From Mesorhizobium sp. M4B.F.Ca.ET.058.02.1.1 (GTDB lineage Bacteria; Pseudomonadota; Alphaproteobacteria; Rhizobiales; Rhizobiaceae), in the NCBI RefSeq assembly GCF_003952505.1, contig NZ_CP034450.1, positions 868,001 to 932,000 of the forward strand: a DNA stretch of 64,000 nt, written 5' to 3'. A model generated the notes under the pieces. That model made no database searches. It was not told the origin of the DNA and saw only the letters and a program-made list of their open reading frames with translations. Numbering within the stretch: the stretch's first letter is position 1; each line of letters begins with the position of its first letter. Made by a program: the position numbers and the translations under genes. Below are positions 37,796 to 48,750 of the stretch, in pieces.

Positions 37796-38773
37796 ATGGG
37801 GCGGCGGATCGTGCTTGCGGTGCTGGGGCTTGCTGTCGTCTTCTCCATGGCCTTCGTGCTCGGCCCGCGCGTACCCGTCGACACGAAGATCCGTTTCGAT
37901 CCGTCCGCGATCGGCGACGATCCGCAGGCCTATCTGGCGCGCGAAGAGGCCGCCGTGCCCAACATCCGCGACGGGCTGGAAAAGGAGATCATCTGGGCAA
38001 ATCCGATGGTTCACGCCAAGACGCCGCTGGCCATCGTCTACATCCACGGCTTCTCGGCCTCGAAGGGCGAGGTTCGGCCGCTGCCGGATGACGTCGCCGA
38101 TGAGCTTGATGCCAACCTGTTCTACACGCGCCTCACCGGCCACGGCCAGGACGGCGCCGCGATGGCCGAGGGCAGCGTCAATGCCTGGATCAACGACTAC
38201 GAGGAGGCACTGGCCATCGGCCGGGCGATCGGCGACAGGGTGATCGTCATCGCCACCTCGACCGGCGGCTCGCTGGCGACGTGGGCGGCAACGGAACCGC
38301 GAGCCTCGGAAGGGGTCGCGGCGATCGCGTTCATTTCGCCCAATTTCGGCGTCAAGGCGTCCGGCGCCGAACTGCTCACCAAACCCTGGGGCAAACAGAT
38401 CGCCGAGCTGGTCGGCGGCAAGGAGCGCAGCTTCCCGACCCGCAATGCGCTGCATGAAAGGTTCTGGACCCACCAATACCCGATAGCGGCGACGCTGCCG
38501 ATGCAGGCGTTGACCGAGCTCGCCTATGCGGCGCCGGTGGAAAAGGCGACCATCCCCGCCCTCTTCATCTTTTCGGATTCCGACAAGGTGGTGCGGCCCG
38601 ACCGCACCCGCGAAATCGCCGGACGCTGGGGCGCGCCGCACGAGCTGGTGCCGGTCGACGACACCGGTGACGTCGACAGCCACGTCATTGCCGGCGACGC
38701 CCTGTCGCCGTCGACAACCGTCGTCCTCGCCGAGCGGATTGTCGTCTGGGTCAAGGCGCTGACCGGGCAGTAG
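37796..38773 (+). CDS. Alpha/beta hydrolase with N-terminal membrane anchor/signal
   Basis: 325 residues. An N-terminal hydrophobic stretch (RRIVLAVLGLAVVFSMAFVLGP) is a signal or anchor, so the catalytic part is periplasmic. The alpha/beta hydrolase core shows the oxyanion strand LAIVYIHGFSASKGE and the nucleophile elbow VIATSTGGSLAT. FIFSDSDKVVRP carries the Asp, and DSHVIAGDALSP the His. ATG at 37796 was preferred because the upstream in-frame TTG (37784) overlaps the GGAG ribosome site. Substrate unknown. Confidence 0.8.
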   Translation: MGRRIVLAVLGLAVVFSMAFVLGPRVPVDTKIRFDPSAIGDDPQAYLAREEAAVPNIRDGLEKEIIWANPMVHAKTPLAIVYIHGFSASKGEVRPLPDDVADELDANLFYTRLTGHGQDGAAMAEGSVNAWINDYEEALAIGRAIGDRVIVIATSTGGSLATWAATEPRASEGVAAIAFISPNFGVKASGAELLTKPWGKQIAELVGGKERSFPTRNALHERFWTHQYPIAATLPMQALTELAYAAPVEKATIPALFIFSDSDKVVRPDRTREIAGRWGAPHELVPVDDTGDVDSHVIAGDALSPSTTVVLAERIVVWVKALTGQ

Positions 38774-38872
38774 CCCGTCACAAAAGGGGCGGCCGAAGCA
38801 TCGCTCCAGTCGCCCTGTTCAGTCGATTGCCGGCGTATCAAGCCAGTTCAGGAGGCTCGGCGGACCGCTGCT

Positions 38873-40294
38873 TCAGGCAGCCCGGGTCGCCGGCCGCTTG
38901 CCGCCGTAACGGCGCTTGTTGTTGCCCTTGAAAGGCTTGCGGCCCTCAGGACGCTCGCCCTGCGGCTTGCCCGCGACGGGACGATCGCCACTGGGCTTGC
39001 CGCCAAAACGCTTCTTGCCGAAGCCGTTGTTGCCGCCGCCGGGGCGCCTGCCGTCGCGACGGCCGCCATGGTGTTCACGGTCGTTAGCCGGCTCGAAATG
39101 ACGCTCGTTCCTTTCGGCAGGGTTGCGCTGGGGGTCGGGGCTGCCGAGATGGTCGGCAGCGACCGGCAACTTGGCGCGGATAATCCGCTCGACCTGGCGC
39201 AGCTTGGCGTTCTCCGACGGGTCGCAAAGCGTGATGGCGATGCCGTCCCTGCCGTTGCGGCCGGTGCGGCCAATACGGTGGACATAGCTTTCCGCCTCGT
39301 CCGGCAGATCGAAGTTTACGACATGGCTGATGCCTGGCACGTCGATGCCGCGCGCGGCTATGTCGGTCGCCACCAGGATGCGGACCGAGCCGTCGCGGAA
39401 ATCGTTGAGCGCCTTCTGGCGGGCATTCTGCGACTTGTTGCCATGGATGACGGCGGCCTTGAAGCCATCACGATCGAGATCCTTGGTCACCCTGTCGGCG
39501 CCATGCTTGGTGCGAGAAAAGATGATGACCGACTTCATCGCCTCATCGGCGAGCATCTTGGACAGCACCTGGCGCTTCTGCTTGGTGCGGGCAAGGACGA
39601 CGCTCTGCACGATCTCAGCCGCCGCCGTGCTTTGCGGCGCGACTTCGACGCGAACCGGGGTCTTCAACAGGCCTTTCGCCAATTCGGCGATCTCGTCCGG
39701 CATGGTCGCCGAGAACAGCGCCGTCTGGCGGTCGGGCGCGGTCGCCTTGGCGATGCGCTTGACGTCATTGATGAAACCCATGTCAAGCATGCGGTCGCCT
39801 TCGTCGAGCACCAGCCATTTAGTGTCGGCGAGGATCAGATCGCCCTCACGCACCAGGTCGGTCAGCCGGCCGGGCGTGGCGATCAGGATATCGACGCCGG
39901 GCGCGATCTTCTTCACCTGGCTGAAGCGCGAGACGCCGCCGAGCACGAGCGCGGTCGAGACATGCGCGCCCTTGGCGAGGATCTTGATGGTGTCCTCGAT
40001 CTGAACGGCGAGCTCGCGGGTCGGCGCCAGGATCAGCGCGCGGGTCGTCTTCGGCCGGCGCTTGGTGCCGAGCCCAATGATCTTCGACAGGATCGGCAGC
40101 GCGAAGGCCGCGGTCTTGCCCGAACCGGTCTGGGCGATGCCGAAAATGTCACGGCCTTCCAGCTGTGGCGGGATCGCCTGGACCTGAATCGGCTTCGGGT
40201 CGGTGAAGCCCGCGGCATGAGTGGCCTTGAGCAGCGCGCCGGAGATCCCGAGCGCGGCGAAACCATTCTGTTCCGCTGTGTTTTCGTTGGTCAA
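38873..40294 (-). CDS. DEAD-box RNA helicase, RhlE type (motif II is DEGD)
   Basis: 473-residue ATP-dependent RNA helicase. Q motif GFTDPKPIQVQAIP, motif I AQTGSGKTAAF, Ia PTRELAVQ, motif III SAT in LFSATMPDE, motif V TDIAARGIDVPG and motif VI HRIGRTGRNGR. Motif II reads VLDEGDRML (residues 164-167) with Gly in place of Ala. The C-terminal 80 residues are rich in Arg/Lys/Gly/Pro, as in RhlE proteins that bind RNA. Likely in ribosome assembly or mRNA turnover. Shares a 406-bp divergent gap with pccB. Confidence 0.93.
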   Translation of the reverse strand: MTNENTAEQNGFAALGISGALLKATHAAGFTDPKPIQVQAIPPQLEGRDIFGIAQTGSGKTAAFALPILSKIIGLGTKRRPKTTRALILAPTRELAVQIEDTIKILAKGAHVSTALVLGGVSRFSQVKKIAPGVDILIATPGRLTDLVREGDLILADTKWLVLDEGDRMLDMGFINDVKRIAKATAPDRQTALFSATMPDEIAELAKGLLKTPVRVEVAPQSTAAAEIVQSVVLARTKQKRQVLSKMLADEAMKSVIIFSRTKHGADRVTKDLDRDGFKAAVIHGNKSQNARQKALNDFRDGSVRILVATDIAARGIDVPGISHVVNFDLPDEAESYVHRIGRTGRNGRDGIAITLCDPSENAKLRQVERIIRAKLPVAADHLGSPDPQRNPAERNERHFEPANDREHHGGRRDGRRPGGGNNGFGKKRFGGKPSGDRPVAGKPQGERPEGRKPFKGNNKRRYGGKRPATRAA

Positions 40295-40700
40295 AATAAT
40301 CTTCTTTCACGCGGCCTGTAGCCGCAAACATCGATGGCGGCAGGGCGCAACCTGCCGTCGAAAAATTGTCATGGAACGACAAGGCGGCGGACGGGATCGT
40401 CCGCGCGGCTGCGCTGTCGTGCCCGCAAGCTTCATGCCTCGGGGCTTTTTCGCCACTTTGTGATGTACCGGGAAGAGGGGCCGAACACCGGAAAGAGGGA
40501 AAACAGACGCAACCAGTCTCATTCGTCGAGAAGGCCGGACAATGCCGGCCCAAGCGCCTATGCCGCTGCATATGGACGAGTTCGCCTCGAAATGCAAGGG
40601 CCGCATGCTGCAATGCAGCAAAAACCATGGCAAACGCGGCGCTTGCGCTCCCCTGCGCGCATCATTACCACAAACGCAGCTATCCGTTTGGGGGACCGCG
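40295..40700. other. 406-bp divergent gap between rhlE-like and pccB genes
   Basis: No convincing gene was found here; frames through it are open by composition. It holds the palindrome at 40606-40620 and must contain the promoters for both divergent genes. The pccB ribosome site (GGGGGA, 40690-40695) closes the gap. Confidence 0.6.
40606..40620. promoter_or_regulatory. PhaR/AniA-like palindrome upstream of pccB
   Basis: TGCTGCA, one A, TGCAGCA: a perfect 7-bp dyad. It contains CTGC-N3-GCAG, the recognition pattern described for PhaR (AniA), a polyhydroxybutyrate and carbon-flux regulator of alphaproteobacteria. It lies 80 bp before the pccB start codon. The match is suggestive; palindromes of this length also occur by chance. 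Confidence 0.45.
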
Positions 40701-42233
<1,533 letters not shown>

Positions 42234-42238
42234 CCTGA

Positions 42239-43309
42239 ATGTCGCGCTTCATCATCAGCGCTGGGCGGCGGTTCGGCAGGTTCGGGGTGCTGTTTTTCGT
42301 GGTTCCCGCAGCCATCATCTTCTGTATCTGGATGTCGCTGCTCGACAGCCATCCAGTCTGGTTCATCGCCTGCGGATTTCTCGTCATGCCGATCTCGACC
42401 ACCGCGGCGGCTTTTCTATTCGGCACATTGTTTGCCGGCTTTCGGCGCAGCAAGATCAAGGGAGTGAGCCGGGCGGAGGCACCTGGCCTGTGGGACCAGT
42501 GGGAAAAAGTCGCCGGCCCGCGCAGAGCCGCCCGCACCGTGATTGCGCTGGAGGACAGCTTGAACGCCGGCGTGCGGGAGGAGCGCACGCTTCTTGGTCT
42601 TCTCGGCCGCCGGCTATTTTTGACGGTCGGCATCCCCTTGCTCGTCGTTACCGACGAAAATGCTCTTGCGGCAATTCTTGCCCATGAAGACGCGCATGTG
42701 CGCAACAAGGACACCAATGGCGGCCTCAACCTTGCCGAGTTCGAGAACAGTTTCGGCTTCGTGTTCGAGTACGCGCCACCTGGGGTGACGATATCGGGCA
42801 GCCTCCTCCATGCGGCTATCGGCTGGCTGTCGGAATCGTTCGAGCGGGAAGACATCCGACTTTCACGCGAGGCGGAGATCAAGGCGGATCGCCACGCGGC
42901 GACATCCGGAAATGCCGAACAAGCGGCGCGCGCGCTCCTGCTCGTCGCGGCGGCAGACGTACATTTCGCCGAGAAAGTCTATGAGCCGCTGCGGCGCGAG
43001 GTGATGGGCGCTTTGCGTCCGCCGCGACCGCCACTTGCCCGCCTGTTGGAAGCGGCCGGGGAGCTGTCGCAAGCCCAGTACCTGGACGCTTGCGCGCAAA
43101 AGGCGTGGGTGCGTCCGGACGACGGCAAGTCGACGCACCCCTCATGGGCACAGCGGTTGGCAGCACTTGGGTACGTCGAAGCGCCTGAGATCGCCCCGAT
43201 ACGTCGGACAGCGCTCTCGACGCTGCTGAGCCCGGATACGGTCGAACAACAGATCGCTGCGTTCGACAGTAGATGGACCGGGCAGATGGAGGACTATCTC
43301 CAACGCTGA
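42239..43309 (+). CDS. M48 family (HtpX/Ste24-like) membrane metallopeptidase
   Basis: 356 residues. Two hydrophobic segments near the N terminus (about 16-36 and 40-65) anchor it. The zinc motif HEDAH (HExxH) lies in AILAHEDAHVRNKD and the third ligand in REAEIKADRHA (ExxxD). Spacing suits the M48 fold. The C-terminal 100 residues are Ala/Leu/Arg-rich with no recognised domain. It starts 5 nt after pccB, so it may be co-transcribed, without an obvious functional link. Confidence 0.83.
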   Translation: MSRFIISAGRRFGRFGVLFFVVPAAIIFCIWMSLLDSHPVWFIACGFLVMPISTTAAAFLFGTLFAGFRRSKIKGVSRAEAPGLWDQWEKVAGPRRAARTVIALEDSLNAGVREERTLLGLLGRRLFLTVGIPLLVVTDENALAAILAHEDAHVRNKDTNGGLNLAEFENSFGFVFEYAPPGVTISGSLLHAAIGWLSESFEREDIRLSREAEIKADRHAATSGNAEQAARALLLVAAADVHFAEKVYEPLRREVMGALRPPRPPLARLLEAAGELSQAQYLDACAQKAWVRPDDGKSTHPSWAQRLAALGYVEAPEIAPIRRTALSTLLSPDTVEQQIAAFDSRWTGQMEDYLQR

Positions 43310-43357
43310 GGGTTCGTGCCGCACGCTGCCGCGACAACACCCCGCTGTGAGACCGTC

Positions 43358-43753
43358 CTACTCGTAGTGCTCGTAGGATTTTTCCTCGATGATCGCGGAA
43401 CTCAGCAGCAGGTTTATCTCGCGCTTCAGGGCGGCGCGGCGGTCGTTCGTGCGGTAGACGCCGCGGGCGAGCTCGATGAAACGATCGCCGAATCGCTTGT
43501 TGAGCTCTTCGATGCGGATATCGTCCTCGATGACCCAGAGCGCCTGGTTGACGGCCTTCAACTCGGCGTAGAGGCCAGCCAGCGCCTCTGAACTGGGGAT
43601 GTGTTCGTCGCGAACATGCGCTAGCTGCTCCAGCTCGTGCAGGACGTTGGCCAGCTTGGACGCGTCGGCGATGCTTGCCGCCTTGATCTCGAGGATCGAT
43701 ATCTTGTCCAGCAATTCGCCTGGGGCGATCTCGACGAGTATGGGGCGGACCAT
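43358..43753 (-). CDS. DUF6165 family protein
   Basis: 131-residue mostly helical protein, Glu/Leu/Lys-rich. ILVEIAPGELLDKISILEIK at the N terminus is the recognisable DUF6165 pattern; a second stretch is ALWVIEDDIRIEELNKRFG. No catalytic motif. ATG at 43753 with an AGAGGG ribosome site. Divergent from a GT9 heptosyltransferase-like gene. Confidence 0.75.
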   Translation of the reverse strand: MVRPILVEIAPGELLDKISILEIKAASIADASKLANVLHELEQLAHVRDEHIPSSEALAGLYAELKAVNQALWVIEDDIRIEELNKRFGDRFIELARGVYRTNDRRAALKREINLLLSSAIIEEKSYEHYE

Positions 43754-43905
43754 GCTATTGCCCTCTTCTGATGAGCCTTGTCAAAATTCACCGGCTGGGA
43801 ATATGGACCCGCCGGAAAGCGTAGCGGCAATAGGCAGCCGAAACGAGTCAAGTCAATCTCCGGACGGCAGGGAATGCTCCGGCGCGGAAAGAGAAAACAA
43901 AAAGG

Positions 43906-44934
43906 GTGTTCGCCTTGAATCCAATTCTTCTGGTCGGCTTTCCGGCGGTCGGCGATTTCGTCCGCTGTCATTCGGCCATCCGCATCCTCGCGGAACGGTT
44001 TCCCGAGCGCCCGATCGACGTCGTGACATCGCCCGGAAACGTATCCTTTGCCCGCTTCATGCCGCATGTCCGCAAGGCCTGGGCACTAAAGAAGCGGCAT
44101 ATGCAACTCGGTCTGGCAGAGCGCCGCGACCTGATACGCGAGCTTCGCAAGCAGAACTATGGCTCGGCCTATCTCATGACGAGCACGATCAAAGCGGCCC
44201 TGATTCCGTTCTTGGCCGGCATTCCGGAACGCATCGGCTATCCGCAGGAGTTGCAGTTCGGGTTGGTCAATCGCCTTCCTGCTGATTGGCTGCGGCATTT
44301 GTGGGCGTTCGGCCCGCGCAAGACACGCCTCTACGAGGAGGTATGCTCCATTGCCACGCTGGGCGCAAAGCCGGCGAACGTCGATTGGCCGGCGCCGCAG
44401 CTGGTCATTCCTGGCGCGGAACTGGATGAGTGGCGCAGCCGCGCCGGTGTCGAAGCCGGCACGCCGGCCCTGGCCATCTTCACCGGAGATATGACGAGTC
44501 CGCGATCGTGGCCGATGGGGCGCTTCATCTCGATCGCCAAGGACTATTGCAGCCGCGGCTGGGCGGTATGGATTGTCGGCGGCCCTCGCGAACATGATGC
44601 GGCGAACCGGATCCGCGCCGAGGTGCCGCAAGCGATCGATTTCACCACGACGCCGCTGATCGACGTGATGTACCAGCTTGGCGCGTCAGCGCTGTTCCTT
44701 GGCGTCAATGGCGGCATGTCCCATGCCGCGGCAGCCTTGAACATTCCCTGCGTGCAGATATTCGGCTCGAACCTTTCCTACGTACATGGGCCGGTCAATG
44801 ACCATGTCCGCTTTCTCGAGCCGCCCATTTCGACCCCGAGTTGGATCGAGGATACATCCGGTGTCAGCGAGGAAAGGGTGCGCGAGGCCTTGGCTGCTGC
44901 CTTCGCGGAACCGCGCCGCCCGCCAGGCGCCTGA
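43906..44934 (+). CDS. Glycosyltransferase family 9 (heptosyltransferase-like)
   Basis: 342-residue GT-B enzyme of the ADP-heptose:LPS heptosyltransferase family. The N-terminal VGFPAVGDFVRCHSAIRILAERFP resembles the acceptor domain of WaaC/WaaF. The C-terminal LAIFTGDMTSPRSWPMGRFI, WIVGGPREHDAA and GVNGGMSHAAAALNIPCVQIFG are the donor-binding motifs. Starts at GTG 43906 or TTG 43915; the AAAGGG site favours the TTG at 43915. Rhizobial lipopolysaccharide cores do not always contain heptose, so the sugar is unknown. Confidence 0.8.
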   Translation: MFALNPILLVGFPAVGDFVRCHSAIRILAERFPERPIDVVTSPGNVSFARFMPHVRKAWALKKRHMQLGLAERRDLIRELRKQNYGSAYLMTSTIKAALIPFLAGIPERIGYPQELQFGLVNRLPADWLRHLWAFGPRKTRLYEEVCSIATLGAKPANVDWPAPQLVIPGAELDEWRSRAGVEAGTPALAIFTGDMTSPRSWPMGRFISIAKDYCSRGWAVWIVGGPREHDAANRIRAEVPQAIDFTTTPLIDVMYQLGASALFLGVNGGMSHAAAALNIPCVQIFGSNLSYVHGPVNDHVRFLEPPISTPSWIEDTSGVSEERVREALAAAFAEPRRPPGA

Positions 44935-44939
44935 TATCG

Positions 44940-46937
44940 CTACTCCTCTTCCGCCGCTCCGAAACCCGCACCCATCGTCGCGCGCGCAGCGCTCGCCCAT
45001 GGCGTTGCGTGGTTGTCGATGCGCATCTGGAAGATGAAATAGGTCGGCGAGCAGAAGCCGATGCCTTTCACCTTGGCGGCGCCCGGCGTGTCCGGCGGCA
45101 GCGACTGGCACATATAGTCCTCGCGGCAAAAATGGTCAGCCGAGCAGGCCGGCCGGTTGCCGCGATTGACCGCGCCGCCGAGGCATTGGTCGAAATTGTT
45201 GGTCGCCACGCAGGTGTCGAATTTCTTGCCGCCGACCAGGCCGCAGATCTCGTTCGGCATCGGCTTGCCGGCCTTGAAGGCGGCGAAGGTGCGGTCCTTG
45301 TCGTCGCAGCCGCGATATGCGATGCCGGCCGGCACGCCGATCTTCGGCGGCCGGCACGTGTAGGCGGTGCGTGAGATGTCGGAGGCGAACGCGGCGAACT
45401 GCCCGGTGATGGTGTAGCGGTCGTTGAAGGGGTGCGACGGATTGCTGGCGATCGATCCCGTCAGACACGGATGGCCGGAAAACATCGCCCTGCTGTCCTT
45501 GGGCAGCAGGCATTGCGCCAGCCTGGTGCGCACCCCCGAAGCCGTGGCGAGCGGCGTGCAGACGGTGCCGCCGCCGCACTGCCAGGTCCGGCCGAAGCGG
45601 GCGGCGTCCTCCGGCATCAGGCACGGCATCGCCGCTTCTGCCGGCGCGTAATCAACCTCGGTGTATTTCCAGGCCGCCGGTGGCGCGAAGGACAGCGGAT
45701 GCAAACGGTTTGGCTCCTTGCCTTCGGTCGTGGCCCGCAGCCAGGCCACGCGGCGCGGGATTTCGGCATGGAGGTGCGGCGAGATGCCGACCTCGATCCG
45801 GTTGAGCGGCGACGTCGTCTTGTCGTCCAGGCCGATGAAATGGAAGCCGGCGGTGGACCCTGCCTGATGGCAGCCCTGGCAGGCGCCATTGTCCAGGCGC
45901 TCGACCAGCGCTTCCGGTGTGCGTACCAATTGCAGCGCCGAATAGTCGAGCCCGGCGAAATCCGCAGGCTGGAACAGCGGCGTGAACGGATGATTGGCCT
46001 GCCGTGCGCTGCCGAAGGTGGACCACGAGATGACCTTCCTCGCCAGGAACTCGTCCGGTATCTCGTAGACGCCTAGATCGACCGCGCCGACATTGGCGCT
46101 GACAAAGTCGGCGAGCTTTTTCTTGAGCACGGCATCTTCCGACAGCCGCGCGACGTCAGGCGTATTCTCCAGCGGCTTTTCGCTGACGGTGGCGCCATCG
46201 ATCCCAAAAATCCGCATGAGGTAGGCGGCCTGCCCGCCGAACTCGGTCTCCTGGCCGGAGGGAAAGCGCACCACTTGCGCGTTGAGTTCGAGCTGCTTGA
46301 AGGTCAGCTCTTCCGGCTCCAGCGGCCCGCCGGCCAGCCAGCCGGCATCGACGGCCTCGTCGAGTTGCGGCGTCCAGCGCCCGGCAACGCCGACGCAGCC
46401 GCCATCGGCATCCGGCGCGACACTGTAGACAGCGTTGAAATTGAACGGCAGCCGCGAGGCCAGCACCTTGCCGTTCTTCCTGAAGCTGTAGGCAAGACGG
46501 TAGATGAAACGCACTTCGCCGCAACCCTGGTCGCCGCTCAAGGCGGCGAAATCGCGCCGGTCGAGCCGGTTGACAACGCCGACCAGCCGAAAGCGCGCCG
46601 CTTCCGTCTTCAGCCAGCGCATGTCCATGATGCGGCCGACATTGCCGTCGGTAACCTCGTAGAGCGGTCGCCCTCCGGCCTTCATTTCGGCGCGCAGCGC
46701 GGCGACGTCGGCAGCGACCGTCTCGACGATGGCATGATAGGCCGGCGCCTTGTCGTAGAGGGTCTTCAAATCATCCTTCCCGTCGACGCTGAACACGCCG
46801 GCGAATGAGAATCCCTTGGCATCGAGCGCGGCAAGCACCGCTGGATCGTCGACGATGGTCACCGGTGCCTCGGCACGCGCGCCATGCGGCCCAGGCAGCG
46901 CGAAGATGATCGACAAGACGAGCGCAAGTCGCTTCAT
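44940..46937 (-). CDS. Large secreted Cys-rich protein with a CxxCH motif
   Basis: 665 residues and no family recognised. A Sec signal peptide is clear (MKRLALVLSIIFALPGPHGARA). The middle carries a single c-type heme motif CQGCH (in NGACQGCHQAGSTAGFH). The C-terminal third is Cys-rich (CGGGTVCTPL, CRPP, CGL, CVATNNFDQCLGG, CREDYMCQSLP), suggesting several disulfides. One heme site, mature length about 640 and high Cys number would suit a periplasmic or exported redox protein. The 3' end stops 5 nt after the GT9 gene; the 5' end overlaps nnrD (46934) by 4 nt, so the two genes form one transcript. Confidence 0.75.
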   Translation of the reverse strand: MKRLALVLSIIFALPGPHGARAEAPVTIVDDPAVLAALDAKGFSFAGVFSVDGKDDLKTLYDKAPAYHAIVETVAADVAALRAEMKAGGRPLYEVTDGNVGRIMDMRWLKTEAARFRLVGVVNRLDRRDFAALSGDQGCGEVRFIYRLAYSFRKNGKVLASRLPFNFNAVYSVAPDADGGCVGVAGRWTPQLDEAVDAGWLAGGPLEPEELTFKQLELNAQVVRFPSGQETEFGGQAAYLMRIFGIDGATVSEKPLENTPDVARLSEDAVLKKKLADFVSANVGAVDLGVYEIPDEFLARKVISWSTFGSARQANHPFTPLFQPADFAGLDYSALQLVRTPEALVERLDNGACQGCHQAGSTAGFHFIGLDDKTTSPLNRIEVGISPHLHAEIPRRVAWLRATTEGKEPNRLHPLSFAPPAAWKYTEVDYAPAEAAMPCLMPEDAARFGRTWQCGGGTVCTPLATASGVRTRLAQCLLPKDSRAMFSGHPCLTGSIASNPSHPFNDRYTITGQFAAFASDISRTAYTCRPPKIGVPAGIAYRGCDDKDRTFAAFKAGKPMPNEICGLVGGKKFDTCVATNNFDQCLGGAVNRGNRPACSADHFCREDYMCQSLPPDTPGAAKVKGIGFCSPTYFIFQMRIDNHATPWASAARATMGAGFGAAEEE

Positions 46938-48468
46938 GCGAGGGCCTCAGCTTGACGGGCTGCGACCAGCTCTCGCAGCACCGGAACCATGGCGATCGGC
47001 AGATCCTCGGCGATCAGCCCCGGACCGAAGCGGTTGCCGGCCTCGGCATGGATCCAGACCGCCGCAGCCGCTGCTTCGAACACCGCCATGCCTTGCGCCC
47101 CAAGCCCGGCGATGATGCCGGCCAGAACGTCACCCGACCCGGCGGTGGCAAGCCATGGCGCGCCATTGTTGTTGATGGCCGCCAGGCCGTTCGGCGCCGC
47201 GATCACCGTATCGGCGCCCTTGTAGACGACGACCGCATTGGCGCGCTGGGCGGCCGCGCGGGCCCTGGCCAACTTGGAGAGGTTCTTGTCTGCAGCAATG
47301 TCCGGAAACAGGCGGACAAACTCACCTTCATGCGGCGTCACTACCAATATGGGAGCGTGCGGCTTGTGAGCAGCCTCAAAGAGGATGTCAGGCTCATCGC
47401 GAAACGAGGTGATGCCATCGGCATCGAGCACCAGCCCGTCGATCCCGCCGGCCGCACCTTGCAGTCCAGCCCTCAGTATCGCCAAGGCAAGATCCCGTGT
47501 CCTTTCGCCAACGCCGAAGCCAGGTCCGAGGACAAAGGCCGACGGCCGCCGTTCGCCGATGAAGTCGTTCAGGTCGACGACAGTGTCGGTCCTGCGCAAC
47601 ATGATCGAAGTCAGGTGCGCGGCATTCGCCTGCATGGCGTTCGCTGGCGACAGCACGGTCACCGCCCCTGCCCCTGCCCGCGCGGCGGCAAGCGCCGACA
47701 AGCGCGCGGCGCCGGTTGCGGACGGCCCGCCGGAAAACACACCGACATGGCCGCGATTGTATTTATGCGCGTCGGTGGTCGGGAGCGGAAAATCAGCTCG
47801 CCAGAGCGAGGGGGTGTTCTCGAACGTCGACACGCCAAGCTGCGCAATGACCGCATCGCTAATGCCGATGTCCGCCAGCACGACCTCAGCGCAGCGTTCC
47901 CGCCCCGGCAGCAGCAGATGACCGGGTTTCTTGCGTGCGAAGGTGACCGTGACCTCGGCGCTGAATGCCGCGCCGAGAATGGCACCGCTTGCACCGGAGA
48001 CGCCGGAGGGTAGATCGACGGCGATCACCGGCAGATCGATTTCCCTGGCCATTTCGATCGCCGTGGCGTCGTGACCGGACAGGGGCTTCGAGAGTCCTGC
48101 CCATAGAGAGCATCGACGATAATGGAGCCTTTCTCGGCGGCAAATGCCGCGAGCGGTCGAGCTTTTGCGGGGCACTCCGCCGCGACAATCGCGGCATCGC
48201 TGCCGGCTCGCGGTTTGCCCGATACCCACACCGCGACATTGACACCGGCCTCGGCCAGCAATCTCGCCACGACATAGCCATCGCCCCCATTGTTGCCGGG
48301 ACCACAGAGAACATGGACCCTTGAGGCCGCCGGGTAACGCGCCAGCACAACGGCGGCGACCGCCTCGCCGGCCCGTCGCATCAGGCCATAGCCGTCGAGC
48401 GGTCCGGCCGCGATCGCCAGCCGGTCGGCCTCGGCCATTTCAACCGGAGATAAAAGTTCGTTGCTCAT
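46934..48468 (-). pseudogene. nnrD: NAD(P)H-hydrate epimerase/dehydratase, split by a frameshift
   Basis: Bifunctional NAD(P)HX repair enzyme (YjeF type). The epimerase part begins at ATG 48468 (MSNELLSPVEMAEADR) and has GPGNNGGDGYVVARLL and IIVDALYG. The dehydratase half, in another frame, carries VIAVDLPSGVSGASG, HKYNRGHVGVFSGG, VTPHEGEF, VYKGADTVIA and the ATP/ADP loop WLATAGSGDVLAGIIAG. Reading TATGGGG instead of TATGGGC at 48100-48102 restores DALYGAGLSKPLSG. So the gene lacks one base in a G run relative to a functional copy. Truncated as read: 431-residue dehydratase frame 46934-48229 and 171-codon epimerase frame 48025-48540. Confidence 0.85.
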
Positions 48469-48601
48469 GGATTGCGGTCCGCTCTCCGGTGAAGCATTGT
48501 CCAGTTTTCGGTTTGAAGCAAACAGCGAAACACCTGCCACTGCTCAGAAACGCATCGCTCGATGCAATGCGCCAATGGGCAGAAATGCCTGCAAATTACG
48601 C

Positions 48602-48621
48602 TATTTGCCTAATTATTGTGC
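48602..48621 (+). promoter_or_regulatory. Candidate NtrC enhancer element upstream of glnB
   Basis: TATTTGCCTAATTATTGTGC shares 16 of 20 positions with an element upstream of glnII (52064-52083, minus strand) and sits about 130 bp upstream of the sigma-54 site. GCAAAT (48591-48596) and ATTTGC (48603-48608) also form a dyad across it. Sigma-54 enhancers usually lie about 100-150 bp upstream. Its identity as an NtrC site is inferred from shared position and similarity only. Confidence 0.5.
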
Positions 48622-48750
48622 GGACGGGAGGATCGGCAATGTATAGGCTTCGAGCGTCCATGACGCTTCCAATGCAGCGAATGACGCGAATATGCATCCG
48701 GGCATGACAATTGATGAAATCGCCCGATACCGCCTCGAATCCGCAGGATT

